51,450 bases of DNA from Izhakiella australiensis (GTDB lineage: Bacteria; Pseudomonadota; Gammaproteobacteria; Enterobacterales; Enterobacteriaceae). The position numbers and the translations under genes are program-made. Below, piece after piece: positions 44,026-51,450 of the stretch. A model generated the notes under the pieces. The model saw nothing but the letters and a program-made list of their open reading frames with translations. It was not told the DNA's origin and did no database searches. Every line of letters starts with the position of its first letter. The stretch's first letter is position 1. The stretch lies in assembly GCF_002006995.1 (NCBI RefSeq), contig NZ_MRUL01000024.1, forward strand, positions 1 through 51,450, written 5' to 3'.

Positions 44026-45582
44026 TTGATCCCGGATGTATCACAGGCGCTTTCCTGGCTGAAAGCAAACCCGGAAGCATTGAAGGGCATTGGGCGAGGC
44101 GTTGAGCGCGAGACCTTACGCGTGCAGGCGGACGGACACCTTGCTGCAACCAGGCATCCTGAGACCCTCGGCTCGGCGCTGACGCACAAATGGATTACTA
44201 CTGATTTTGCTGAAACGCTGCTGGAGTTCATTACGCCGGTTGACGGTGACGTAGATCATTTGCTGGCTTACCTGCGTGATATCCACCGCCACGTCGCGCG
44301 TGAGCTGGGTGAGGAGCGCATGTGGCCCCTCAGCATGCCTTGCCTGATTGAGCAAGGGCAGCCTATTGAGCTGGCGCAGTACGGCAGTTCCAACATTGGT
44401 CGAATGAAAACGCTCTACCGTTCCGGATTGCAGCATCGCTATGGTGCATTAATGCAAATTATTTCCGGGGTGCATTATAATTTTTCGCTGCCGCTCGGAT
44501 TCTGGCAGGCATGGGCGGGCGTAAAAGATGCGGAAAGTGGCAAAGAGGCTATTTCCGCCGGCTATCTGCGCGTTATTCGTAACTATTATCGTTTTGGGTG
44601 GATAATTCCCTACCTGTTTGGTGCATCGCCTGCGGTATGCCAGTCTTTTCTCCAGGGCAAAGAGAGCACGCTGCCGTTTGAGAAACACAACGGCATGCTT
44701 TATTTGCCCTATGCCACTTCGCTGCGCCTGAGCGATTTGGGCTATACCAATAAATCACAAAATAACCTGGGTATTACCTTTAACAATCTTGATGCCTATG
44801 TAGAAGGGCTAAAGCGCGCGATCAAAACGCCTTCAGATGAATTTGCCGCTATCGGGATTAAAGACGAGCAGGGCAACTGGTTGCAGCTCAACGATAACGT
44901 ACTGCAGATTGAAAATGAGCTCTACGCGCCGGTACGGCCAAAGCGAGTTACCCATCCGGGCGAAGCACCTTCCGATGCGCTTTTGCGCGGCGGCATTGAA
45001 TATATTGAAGTTCGCTCATTAGACATAAATCCTTTCTCGCCGATTGGCGTTGATGCGAATCAGGTGCGTTTCCTCGACCTGTTTTTGATTTGGTGTGCGC
45101 TGGCTGACGCGCCGGATATGAGCAGTGAAGAGCTGCTCTGTACGCGCAAAAACTGGAACCGGGTCATCCTTGAAGGGCGCAAACCGGGCCTGCTGATGAG
45201 TATCGGCTGTGAGGAAAGCCAGCGTCCGCTCGCGGAGATGGGCAAAGCGCTGTTTGAAGATTTCCGCTCTGTCGCCCGCATCCTCGACGAACAGCAGGGT
45301 TCAAATGATTACCAGCAGGTATGTGATTTGTTGGCGGCCTGCTTTGATGATCCCGAGCTGACCTATTCAGCGCGCATTCTTCATGCGATGAAAGATACCG
45401 GGATTGTCGGGACGGGTCTGGCCTTAGCTGAGCAATACCGCCACATGCTAACGGAAGAGGCGTTTGAAATTCTGACGCCCGACAGCTTCACTGAGGAAGC
45501 TAAAAACTCATGGGCGAAGCAGAAAGACATTGAAGCGAGTGATACACTTAGCTTTGAAGACTATCTGGAAAGCAGAAAATAG
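44026..45582 (+). CDS. gshA: Glutamate-cysteine ligase
   Basis: 518 residues from the TTG at 44026, which has GGGAGG six bases upstream and gives [12 protein letters not shown], the same start and length as E. coli GshA. A further 14 codons upstream are open but unlikely. It makes gamma-glutamylcysteine, the first step of glutathione synthesis. Family marks include [48 protein letters not shown] and [19 protein letters not shown]. The terminator of micA abuts its stop codon. Confidence 0.97.
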   Translation: MIPDVSQALSWLKANPEALKGIGRGVERETLRVQADGHLAATRHPETLGSALTHKWITTDFAETLLEFITPVDGDVDHLLAYLRDIHRHVARELGEERMWPLSMPCLIEQGQPIELAQYGSSNIGRMKTLYRSGLQHRYGALMQIISGVHYNFSLPLGFWQAWAGVKDAESGKEAISAGYLRVIRNYYRFGWIIPYLFGASPAVCQSFLQGKESTLPFEKHNGMLYLPYATSLRLSDLGYTNKSQNNLGITFNNLDAYVEGLKRAIKTPSDEFAAIGIKDEQGNWLQLNDNVLQIENELYAPVRPKRVTHPGEAPSDALLRGGIEYIEVRSLDINPFSPIGVDANQVRFLDLFLIWCALADAPDMSSEELLCTRKNWNRVILEGRKPGLLMSIGCEESQRPLAEMGKALFEDFRSVARILDEQQGSNDYQQVCDLLAACFDDPELTYSARILHAMKDTGIVGTGLALAEQYRHMLTEEAFEILTPDSFTEEAKNSWAKQKDIEASDTLSFEDYLESRK

Positions 45583-45586
45583 AAAA

Positions 45587-45665
45587 AGAAAAGGCCACAT
45601 CACTGTGGCCAAACTAACATCTCTGTTGACAGGGATGAGATGATGATAACAAATGCGCGTCTTTC
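45587..45665 (-). ncRNA. micA: MicA small RNA
   Basis: The minus strand starts GAAAGACGCGCATTTGTTAT, the conserved 5' seed of MicA that pairs with ompA and other envelope mRNAs. It ends in the terminator GGCCACA/TGTGGCC followed by TTTTCTTTTT. The middle stem differs from E. coli but keeps AGAGATG. It lies between gshA and luxS, antisense to the luxS leader, exactly as in E. coli. MicA is made under envelope stress and works with Hfq. Confidence 0.93.
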
Positions 45666-45671
45666 ATATAG

Positions 45672-45699
45672 TCAGACTGGCGGTGATCGTAAAAGTTCA
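45672..45699 (-). promoter_or_regulatory. Sigma-E promoter of micA
   Basis: On the minus strand TGAACTTTT (45699-45691) and TCTGA (45676-45672) are separated by the right distance and end about 6 bases before the MicA start. This is close to the sigma-E pattern GGAACTT and TCTGA. Confidence 0.8.
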
Positions 45700-45734
45700 C
45701 CGTTTTATAAATAATTTTTAGCTGAGGTGACCAA

Positions 45735-46250
45735 ATGCCATTGCTGGACAGTTTTACCGTTGACCATACCATCATGGCCGCACCCGCTGTGCGTGTAGCA
45801 AAGACCATGAAAACTCCTCATGGCGACACCATCACCGTTTTTGATTTGCGCTTCTGCAAACCGAACAAAGAAGTGCTGCCTGAGCGCGGCATTCATACCC
45901 TGGAACACCTGTTTGCAGGATTTATGCGTAATCACCTGAACGGTAATGGCGTGGAGATCATTGATATCTCCCCGATGGGCTGCCGTACGGGTTTCTATAT
46001 GAGCCTGATTGGCACGCCGGATGAAAAGCTTGTTGCCAGCGCCTGGAAAGACGCGATGCGCGACGTTCTTAAAGTAACCGATCAGAATAAAATACCGGAG
46101 CTGAATGAATATCAGTGCGGTACCTACCAGATGCATTCGCTTGATGAAGCCAAGGATATTGCAAATCATATCCTGAGCCATGACGTTGGCGTTAATCACA
46201 ATGAAGATCTGGCGCTGCCGAAAGATAAGCTGAAAGAGCTGCATATCTAG
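45735..46250 (+). CDS. luxS: S-ribosylhomocysteine lyase
   Basis: 171 residues. The metal site is [10 protein letters not shown] (HxxEH), with the catalytic Cys in [12 protein letters not shown] and the later [12 protein letters not shown]. It splits S-ribosylhomocysteine to homocysteine and the precursor of autoinducer-2. GAGGTGA precedes the ATG. The gene is normal length; the bidirectional terminator at 46278 separates it from bamE. Confidence 0.98.
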   Translation: MPLLDSFTVDHTIMAAPAVRVAKTMKTPHGDTITVFDLRFCKPNKEVLPERGIHTLEHLFAGFMRNHLNGNGVEIIDISPMGCRTGFYMSLIGTPDEKLVASAWKDAMRDVLKVTDQNKIPELNEYQCGTYQMHSLDEAKDIANHILSHDVGVNHNEDLALPKDKLKELHI

Positions 46251-46277
46251 CTTATCCGACGTTTTGCCAGATAGTCA

Positions 46278-46330
46278 GAAGCCCGGGGAGCGGGTCGCTA
46301 TAAGCGATCTACTCCCGGGCTTCCGTTTTT
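46278..46330. terminator. Long hairpin terminator between luxS and bamE
   Basis: GAAGCCCGGG and CCCGGGCTTC form a perfect 10-bp stem, extended by GAG/CTC and an inner TCGCT/AGCGA, followed by CGTTTTT on the plus side. It serves luxS, and its symmetry could also stop convergent bamE transcripts. Confidence 0.85.
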
Positions 46331-46352
46331 CCTGAGGCTAAAACCGTTGGAA

Positions 46353-46700
46353 TCAGCTTTTCTGGCCGGTCAGGCGAGGTCGGTTATCGATGCCGGTCAG
46401 AATACCGCTGCTATTAAAAGTCAGCTTCAGCGTTTGCTGGGTAACCGGCTCGTGGCCTGGCTCCTGGCGGAAAACATAATACCAGGTGCTGCTGCCGAAA
46501 GGATCGCGCATCATCGGAGAGCCGAGCGTATAGGCTACCTGCTGTTGTGTCATACCTGTATGAATTTTAGCTACGTCATTCGCGACCAGGAAGTTGCCCT
46601 GGTTGATATCAGGACGATACACCACGCGTTCCAGTGTAGAACAACCCGCAGTCATCATCAGAAGTACCGCCGCAGCAGCAGTTAGCGTTTTACAGCGCAT
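46353..46700 (-). CDS. bamE: Outer membrane assembly lipoprotein BamE
   Basis: 115 residues. The signal [20 protein letters not shown] ends in a lipobox with the acylated Cys before [14 protein letters not shown]. The SmpA/OmlA core reads [20 protein letters not shown] and [15 protein letters not shown]. BamE supports beta-barrel insertion by BamA. It follows recN on the same strand, as in E. coli. The next genes of the E. coli block (ratB, ratA) are absent here; luxS abuts instead. Confidence 0.96.
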   Translation of the reverse strand: MRCKTLTAAAAVLLMMTAGCSTLERVVYRPDINQGNFLVANDVAKIHTGMTQQQVAYTLGSPMMRDPFGSSTWYYVFRQEPGHEPVTQQTLKLTFNSSGILTGIDNRPRLTGQKS

Positions 46701-46899
46701 ATCAATTACATTCCTTTTTGGGCAAAAGCGCCTGGTACATCAGGCTGGTGTTCTGGCGAATGAACCAGCGAATAAGCTGCCGATGATAATAAACCTTTTG
46801 GCAGTTGGAAACCTCTTCAGCGTATCCATGAGACTCTGACTGTGGAAAAAAGTGCCATGAGGGCGATAAAAAGCACGCTGTCTGCTTATTAAAGCATCA

Positions 46900-48561
46900 T
46901 TATGCAGCCAGCAGTTCGCGTGCATTCGCCAGAGTATTGCGCGTGACTTCACTGCCTCCCAGCAAGCGGGCAAGCTCCTGCAGGCGAGACTTTTTATCAA
47001 GCATCTGCATATGCGTTTCTGTCATTTCACCATCGGTTTCCTTACTGACGAAAAAGTGAACGTGACCGCAGCCGGCAACCTGAGGTAAATGGGTAACACA
47101 CATCACCTGGGTAGATTCGCCAAGCTGGCGCAGCATTTTGCCTACTACGGCGGCGGTGGGGCCGCTGATACCGACATCGACTTCATCAAAAATTAACGCC
47201 GGAGCATCCATTTTGCGGGCGGTAATAACCTGAATTGCCAGTGCGATGCGAGACAGTTCGCCGCCGGAGGCAACTTTTGCCAGCGACTGTAATGGCTGGC
47301 CCGGATTGGTCGATACCAGAAAATCGATGCGATCGGCGCCCTCTGAGGTTAAGCGCTCGGGATTATGGCTTACCTCAATTTGCAGCTTGCCGTGCGGCAT
47401 GGAGAGCTGATTAATACTTTCGCTTATCAGCTCGCTCAGCTCTTTGGCATAGTGCCGACGGCGCTGGTGGAGAGTAGCCGCGCAGCGTTGCGTTGCCTGA
47501 TGATAATGGTTAACCGCCTCGCTGAGGTCGCTTTGCGTTTGCTGTTGCTGTTCCAGCGCATTTTGTTCCGCCAGTAGCTGCTGGTGCAGGGAGGGCAGTT
47601 CTGCCGGCGTGACGTGATGCTTCCTTGCCAGCAAGACGTAACGGGAAAGACGCTGCTCCAGCTCATGCAGGCGATTAGGATCCAGATCGAGGCGGTCGCA
47701 GTAATGTCGCAGCTCGTCAGTCGCCTCAGTGAGCTGGATCGCGGCTTCTTCCAGCATAGTCAGTACGCCGCTGAGCTTGTCATCGAGTGCGGTCAGCTCG
47801 CTTACGCTCTGGCGGGCAGCATACAGCAGGCTTTGCAGCGTATTTTCATCGCCTTCCGCCATGAGCTGCAGCGTTTGTTGGCCTACCGAAAGCAGCTGGC
47901 CACTGTTCGCCAGCCGCTTGTACTCTTCGTCAATTTGCTCATATTCACCGTTTTGCGGTGAAAACTCATTCAGCTCTTTTAACTGATAATGTAATAGCTC
48001 GCGCCGCGCTTCGCGCTCCTGCATTTGCTGCTGGTGCTGAGCCAGTTCGCGACAGCTTTGATACCATGTCTGGTAGGTGCTGGCCATTTCATCCATCAGG
48101 TCGGATTCACCGATGTAGGCATCCAGCAGCTGTTTCTGATACTCGGGCTTAAGCAATAGCTGGTGCATATGCTGCCCGTGAATTTGAATCAGCATCTGCC
48201 CCAGCTCGCGCAGCTGTGACAAGGGCACGGCGGTGCCGTTAATAAAGCCGCGCGAACGTCCGTCGCTGTTGATGACGCGTCTTAGCAGGCATTCACTGCC
48301 GTCATCGAGCTGGTTTTCACTTAGCCAGCGCTGCGCAGAGGGGGTGTCTTTTAACAAAAAGCGGGCACAAAGATCGGCGCGGCTGGCTCCCTGACGCACC
48401 ATGTCCGCTTCGGCGCGTCCTCCGAGGCAGAGCCCCAGCGCATCGATAGCTATAGATTTACCTGCGCCTGTTTCACCGGTTATGACGGACATCCCCTGCT
48501 GAAAATCGATATCCAGCTCACGGACGATTGCAAAATTACTGATGGTCAGTTGTGCCAGCAT
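46900..48561 (-). CDS. recN: DNA repair protein RecN
   Basis: 553 residues from the ATG at 48561, which gives [18 protein letters not shown], the E. coli start and length; 8 further codons are open upstream but run into the operator. Walker A is TGETGAGKS; the SMC-like protein has two coiled coils and a C-terminal signature [17 protein letters not shown] and Walker [14 protein letters not shown]. It acts on double-strand breaks with RecA. Transcription is SOS-controlled by the LexA boxes at 48570-48629. Confidence 0.97.
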   Translation of the reverse strand: MLAQLTISNFAIVRELDIDFQQGMSVITGETGAGKSIAIDALGLCLGGRAEADMVRQGASRADLCARFLLKDTPSAQRWLSENQLDDGSECLLRRVINSDGRSRGFINGTAVPLSQLRELGQMLIQIHGQHMHQLLLKPEYQKQLLDAYIGESDLMDEMASTYQTWYQSCRELAQHQQQMQEREARRELLHYQLKELNEFSPQNGEYEQIDEEYKRLANSGQLLSVGQQTLQLMAEGDENTLQSLLYAARQSVSELTALDDKLSGVLTMLEEAAIQLTEATDELRHYCDRLDLDPNRLHELEQRLSRYVLLARKHHVTPAELPSLHQQLLAEQNALEQQQQTQSDLSEAVNHYHQATQRCAATLHQRRRHYAKELSELISESINQLSMPHGKLQIEVSHNPERLTSEGADRIDFLVSTNPGQPLQSLAKVASGGELSRIALAIQVITARKMDAPALIFDEVDVGISGPTAAVVGKMLRQLGESTQVMCVTHLPQVAGCGHVHFFVSKETDGEMTETHMQMLDKKSRLQELARLLGGSEVTRNTLANARELLAA

Positions 48562-48569
48562 GGTGTGAT

Positions 48570-48629
48570 TCCTGTATAAAAACACATGTATGCTTTTTCA
48601 TACAGTATACCCTGTGTTTTTATACAGTA
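48570..48629 (-). promoter_or_regulatory. Multiple LexA boxes upstream of recN
   Basis: A strong box with CTGT-N8-ACAG lies at 48610-48629. A second, near-match lies at 48570-48589 (CTGT-N8-ACAT as read on the plus strand), next to the start codon. A degenerate third CTGTATGAAAAA half lies between (about 48595-48608). E. coli recN also has clustered boxes, which give tight repression. Confidence 0.9.
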
Positions 48630-48646
48630 AAGAGGGCGGGTTAAAA

Positions 48647-49525
48647 TTAAAACAGTTTTTTTGACCAGCCTAACTTTGAGCTAAGGGTATTGAAATAATT
48701 GTAATTTTTTGGATGGATAAGGTTGAGGCGATCCTCACTGCGCCGGATCAGTACGTCTTCGCCTTCCTGGATCGGCAGGGCAATCTGACTGTCACAGCTG
48801 ATTTCCAGGTCGCTTCTTATATGTGAAAACCGCAGGCGAATGGTGCTGCTGCTATTAATCACCAGAGGACGCGCGGAAAGGGTATGCGGGAACATGGGGA
48901 CTAAAACGATAGCATCAAGGGAATGCGTCAGGATAGGCCCGCCAGCGGAAAGAGAATAAGCGGTAGAGCCGGTTGGCGTGGAGATTATCAGGCCGTCAGA
49001 GCGCTGAGAAAAAGCAAAGTTTTCATCAATATATACTTCAAACTCAATCATATGTGCGACTTTGCCGGGATGCAGTACCACCTCGTTGATGGCGGCGCCA
49101 AGTCGTGGCGCACTCTCTTTGCGACAAACCTGGGCTTCGAGCAGAAAGCGTGATTCGACAAAATACTCGCCCTCAAGTACATCGGCCAGCTGCTGCTGCG
49201 CATTGTCCGGATCGAGATCGGTCAGAAAACCAAGATTGCCGCGATTGATGCCGATAACTTTAATATTGTAGCGCGCCAGCACCCGCGCCGCGCCCAGCAT
49301 ATTACCATCGCCGCCGACCACCACCGCCAGATCGGCCTGTTGACCAATTTCGGATAACGAGCCGGTTCTGACATTGCTCAGGTTGAGCTCGCGCGCAATT
49401 TGCTGCTCAATTATCACCTCGTAGCCTTTGCTGGTGAGCCAGCGATAAAGCATTTCATGAGTGGTGAGCGCCGTGGGATGGCGCGGGTGTCCTACTATGC
49501 CGATGCAGGTAAAGTGCGTATTCAT
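48647..49525 (-). CDS. nadK: NAD kinase
   Basis: 292 residues, the E. coli length. [14 protein letters not shown] is the GGDG motif; [14 protein letters not shown] and [17 protein letters not shown] bind substrate. It makes NADP from NAD and ATP. It lies head-to-head with grpE, with 121 bp between, and upstream of recN on the same strand, as in E. coli. Confidence 0.97.
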   Translation of the reverse strand: MNTHFTCIGIVGHPRHPTALTTHEMLYRWLTSKGYEVIIEQQIARELNLSNVRTGSLSEIGQQADLAVVVGGDGNMLGAARVLARYNIKVIGINRGNLGFLTDLDPDNAQQQLADVLEGEYFVESRFLLEAQVCRKESAPRLGAAINEVVLHPGKVAHMIEFEVYIDENFAFSQRSDGLIISTPTGSTAYSLSAGGPILTHSLDAIVLVPMFPHTLSARPLVINSSSTIRLRFSHIRSDLEISCDSQIALPIQEGEDVLIRRSEDRLNLIHPKNYNYFNTLSSKLGWSKKLF

Positions 49526-49576
49526 CAGGCTGGTATTCCTCTACTGGACAAATGACCCGACATTGAGACGGAGTCC

Positions 49577-49604
49577 CTTGAAACCGCGATTCTGATCCCC
49601 ATAA
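49577..49604 (+). promoter_or_regulatory. Sigma-32 heat-shock promoter of grpE
   Basis: CTTGAAA (49577-49583) and CCCCATAA (49597-49604) are separated by 13 bases, matching the sigma-32 consensus. The site lies 42 bases before the ATG of grpE, and the -10 region is the same as I recall from E. coli. Confidence 0.93.
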
Positions 49605-49646
49605 TAAGCGAACCAGCGAGAATTGAGCACAAACGCGGAGAAATTC

Positions 49647-50243
49647 ATGAGTAGTAAAGAACAGAAAACACCAAACGAGCAAGTCTCAGATGATATTGAG
49701 ATGGAACAAACCCGGCCGGAAACCGCAAGCGCAGAAAGCGATGAGACTGCAAGTGAAGTGGATCCGCGCGACGAACGCATTGCTGAGCTGGAAGCTCAAC
49801 TGAGCCAGGCTCAGGGCGGCGTTCGTGAGGCGCAGCTGCGCGCCCAGGCTGAAATTGAAAATATCCGTCGTCGTGCCGAACTGGACGTTGAGAAAGCACA
49901 CAAGTTTGCGCTGGAAAAGTTCTCTAACGAACTGCTGCCGGTTATTGACAGTCTTGAACGCGCGCTGGAAGTGGCTGATAAAGAAAATCCCGAGCTGGCC
50001 GCGATGATCGAAGGCGTTGAGTTAACACTGAAATCACTGCTATCGGCGGTGGGTAAATTCGGCGTTGAAGTCGTGGGCGACGTTAAGGTTCCTTTCAATC
50101 CGGACGTGCATCAGGCGATGTCGATGATGGAATCTGATGAAGTAGAACCAAACCATGTGCTTATGGTTATGCAGCGCGGCTATAGGCTGAATGGCCGCTT
50201 GCTGCGTCCGGCGATGGTTGCCGTCTCAAAAGCAAAAAGCTGA
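49647..50243 (+). CDS. grpE: Nucleotide exchange factor GrpE
   Basis: 198 residues from ATG 49647, which gives [12 protein letters not shown] as in E. coli; an 8-codon extension at the front is not needed. The acidic N-terminus is followed by a long coiled coil ([40 protein letters not shown]) and a C-terminal beta domain that pries open DnaK ([15 protein letters not shown]). It releases ADP from DnaK in the heat-shock chaperone cycle. A good terminator follows. Confidence 0.97.
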   Translation: MSSKEQKTPNEQVSDDIEMEQTRPETASAESDETASEVDPRDERIAELEAQLSQAQGGVREAQLRAQAEIENIRRRAELDVEKAHKFALEKFSNELLPVIDSLERALEVADKENPELAAMIEGVELTLKSLLSAVGKFGVEVVGDVKVPFNPDVHQAMSMMESDEVEPNHVLMVMQRGYRLNGRLLRPAMVAVSKAKS

Positions 50244-50248
50244 GTACG

Positions 50249-50279
50249 ACCTCCCGTCGTTTTGTCGGGAGGTTTTTTT
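50249..50279 (+). terminator. Rho-independent terminator after grpE
   Basis: ACCTCCCG and CGGGAGGT form an 8-bp stem around a T-rich loop, followed by seven Ts. The end touches the stop of the convergent ung gene. Confidence 0.93.
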
Positions 50280-50962
50280 CAGGCCTCGGGCAACTGGGGC
50301 ATCCAGTCAATCGGCGTTTCCCCCTGTTTCTCCAGCCAGGCGTTTGCCTGCGAGAAATGCTTACAGCCCAAAAATCCACGATGCGCTGACAGCGGCGAAG
50401 GATGTGGCGCCTGCAGGACGTGGTGGCGCTGTCTGTCGATCATGCTGCCTTTTTTCTGCGCATGCGAACCCCAAAGCAAAAACACCACGCCTTCACGATG
50501 TTCATTAATGGAAGCGATAACCTTGTCAGTAAAGGTTTCCCAGCCAAAGCGCGCGTGCGAATGGGCCTTACCGGCCTCGACGGTCAGCACGGTATTCAGC
50601 AGCAGCACCCCCTGACGCGCCCAGCTTTCCAGATAACCATGGGCCGGACGTGAAAAATCGGCAATGTCCGTCTCCAGCTCTTTGTACATATTCACCAATG
50701 ACGGTGGCGGCGCAATTCCAGGGCGGACTGAGAACGAGAGTCCATGGGCCTGGTTAGGGCCGTGGTAAGGGTCCTGTCCGAGAATAACGACTTTTACCGC
50801 GCCGAGTTCCGTATAGCGAAAAGCATTGAATACATCTTGCTGGGGAGGGTATACCGTCATTCCATTCGCGCGTTCCTGTGCGACGGCATTCATGGTCTCA
50901 ATGAAATAGGTCTTTTCTTTTTCGCTGGCCAGCACATCATGCCAGGTAAGTGCATTTACCAT
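50279..50962 (-). CDS. ung: Uracil-DNA glycosylase
   Basis: 227 residues, close to the E. coli length of 229. Asp64 in [18 protein letters not shown] activates the water; [13 protein letters not shown] carries the catalytic His and the DNA-intercalating loop. It removes uracil from DNA. In E. coli ung is not next to grpE, so this convergent pair reflects a different gene order. Its upstream region ends at the IS border, 90 bp before the ATG, so the element may have altered its expression. Confidence 0.97.
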   Translation of the reverse strand: MVNALTWHDVLASEKEKTYFIETMNAVAQERANGMTVYPPQQDVFNAFRYTELGAVKVVILGQDPYHGPNQAHGLSFSVRPGIAPPPSLVNMYKELETDIADFSRPAHGYLESWARQGVLLLNTVLTVEAGKAHSHARFGWETFTDKVIASINEHREGVVFLLWGSHAQKKGSMIDRQRHHVLQAPHPSPLSAHRGFLGCKHFSQANAWLEKQGETPIDWMPQLPEA

Positions 50963-51051
50963 TGCCGTTTCCTCGTCAAATTACCGACCGTTAGCTTAGC
51001 GATAATTGTTTCAGGCGAAAACCCTAAAAAAAATTGAAATTTTATTGTTTT

Positions 51052-51450
51052 TATTAGGCGACAATTACCCCGTCCGATTCGCGACAATTACTCTGGCCTG
51101 TTTGTAACCTTAGCGTCCCGTTTTTTCCCCACCCGGGAGAGGTTGTGGCGCTGAATATCAGGCAGGTCAGTTTTTACATGACTCAACGTAATAAAGGTCT
51201 TACCCAGGAAGCCGCTGCGGCTACTGCGGGCATCTCGGTCCGTTCAGGCCGGCGTATTGAAAAAGGACAGTGGCAACCGTTCGGGGAGCGACACTGGCGG
51301 ACCCGCCAGGATCCTCTGGAGGATGTCTGGCTGAGCGACATTCTTCCCTTACTTGAATCCCGGCCGCAAATCTCGCCGGCAACGGTTCTTGAGTATCTGC
51401 AGGAGAAATATCCGGGCAAATATCCTGATAAGCTGCGCAGGACGTTACAG
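51052..51450 (+). mobile_element. IS21-like insertion sequence, right copy (5' end only)
   Basis: Exact reverse complement of 1-399 over all 399 bp. The outer tip (TATTAGGCGACAATTACCCC) shows two GCGACAATTAC direct repeats at 51058-51068 and 51081-51091. The element leaves the window at its right edge. It lies 89 bp beyond the ung start codon. Confidence 0.7.
51145..51450 (+). CDS. IS21-like transposase, N-terminal part (second copy)
   Basis: Same 102 codons as the left copy, here reading rightward out of the window. GTG 51145 is preceded by GGGAGAGG; ATG 51178 is the alternative start. The two copies do not differ at any base, so they are either recent transpositions or the same repeat placed at both ends by assembly. 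Confidence 0.6.
   Translation, partial: MALNIRQVSFYMTQRNKGLTQEAAAATAGISVRSGRRIEKGQWQPFGERHWRTRQDPLEDVWLSDILPLLESRPQISPATVLEYLQEKYPGKYPDKLRRTLQ

Overview
This window looks like a piece of an enterobacterial chromosome (order Enterobacterales). The right half carries a gene order that is classic for the group: mltB, pncC, recA, recX, alaS, csrA, tRNA-Ser(GCU), two tRNA-Arg(ACG), yqaB, gshA, micA, luxS, and then bamE, recN, nadK, grpE. Protein sequences are close to E. coli but not identical, and the style of the LuxS, GshA and GrpE proteins suggests Erwinia, Pantoea or a neighbour. That genus-level guess is from memory only. The luxS-bamE junction joins two blocks that lie apart in E. coli, so this genome has been rearranged.

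Both ends of the window are the same 399-bp sequence in opposite orientation (1-399 and 51052-51450). Each is the 5' end of an IS21-like insertion sequence with the start of its transposase. The 51 kb therefore lies between two inverted IS copies, or the window is an assembly contig that stops inside the repeat.

From about 400 to 16100 is an eroded, contractile-tailed prophage. It opens with an AT-rich cassette of two lipid-hydrolase genes (a PI-PLC/hydrolase fusion and a small lipase) at the place where lysis genes usually sit before the terminase. The structural genes follow in phage order: terminase, capsid, head fibre, head-tail connectors, sheath, tube, chaperone, baseplate and fibre. 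At least three stretches are missing: most of the large terminase, the portal/morphogenesis genes, and everything from the tape measure to the N-terminal part of baseplate J. The last deletion fused a probable programmed -1 frameshift product of the tail chaperone to the C-terminal half of baseplate J. Small cargo genes remain: an antisense 60-residue gene with its ribosome-binding site inside a long inverted repeat, a family-2 glycosyltransferase, a HicAB toxin-antitoxin pair, and an integrase remnant.

From 16170 to 22920 is a sugar-acid locus: a DgoR-type regulator with a matching palindromic operator, D-galactonate dehydratase (dgoD), an MFS anion transporter, a cytoplasmic Cys-type sulfatase and its radical-SAM maturase. 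dgoK and dgoA are absent. The set suggests import and cytoplasmic desulfation of a sulfated sugar acid, feeding DgoD. This is the most promising candidate for an undescribed pathway here.

From 22920 to 33000 are assorted accessory genes: decayed sequence, two GNAT acetyltransferases, a GPH sugar symporter with a YiaK-like reductase, a GAPDH paralog with a GlxA-type regulator, a chemoreceptor with a sigma-28 promoter, and an orphan prepilin peptidase. From 33190 onward the region is housekeeping, with well-formed regulatory sites: LexA boxes at recA and recN, a sigma-E promoter at micA and a sigma-32 promoter at grpE.
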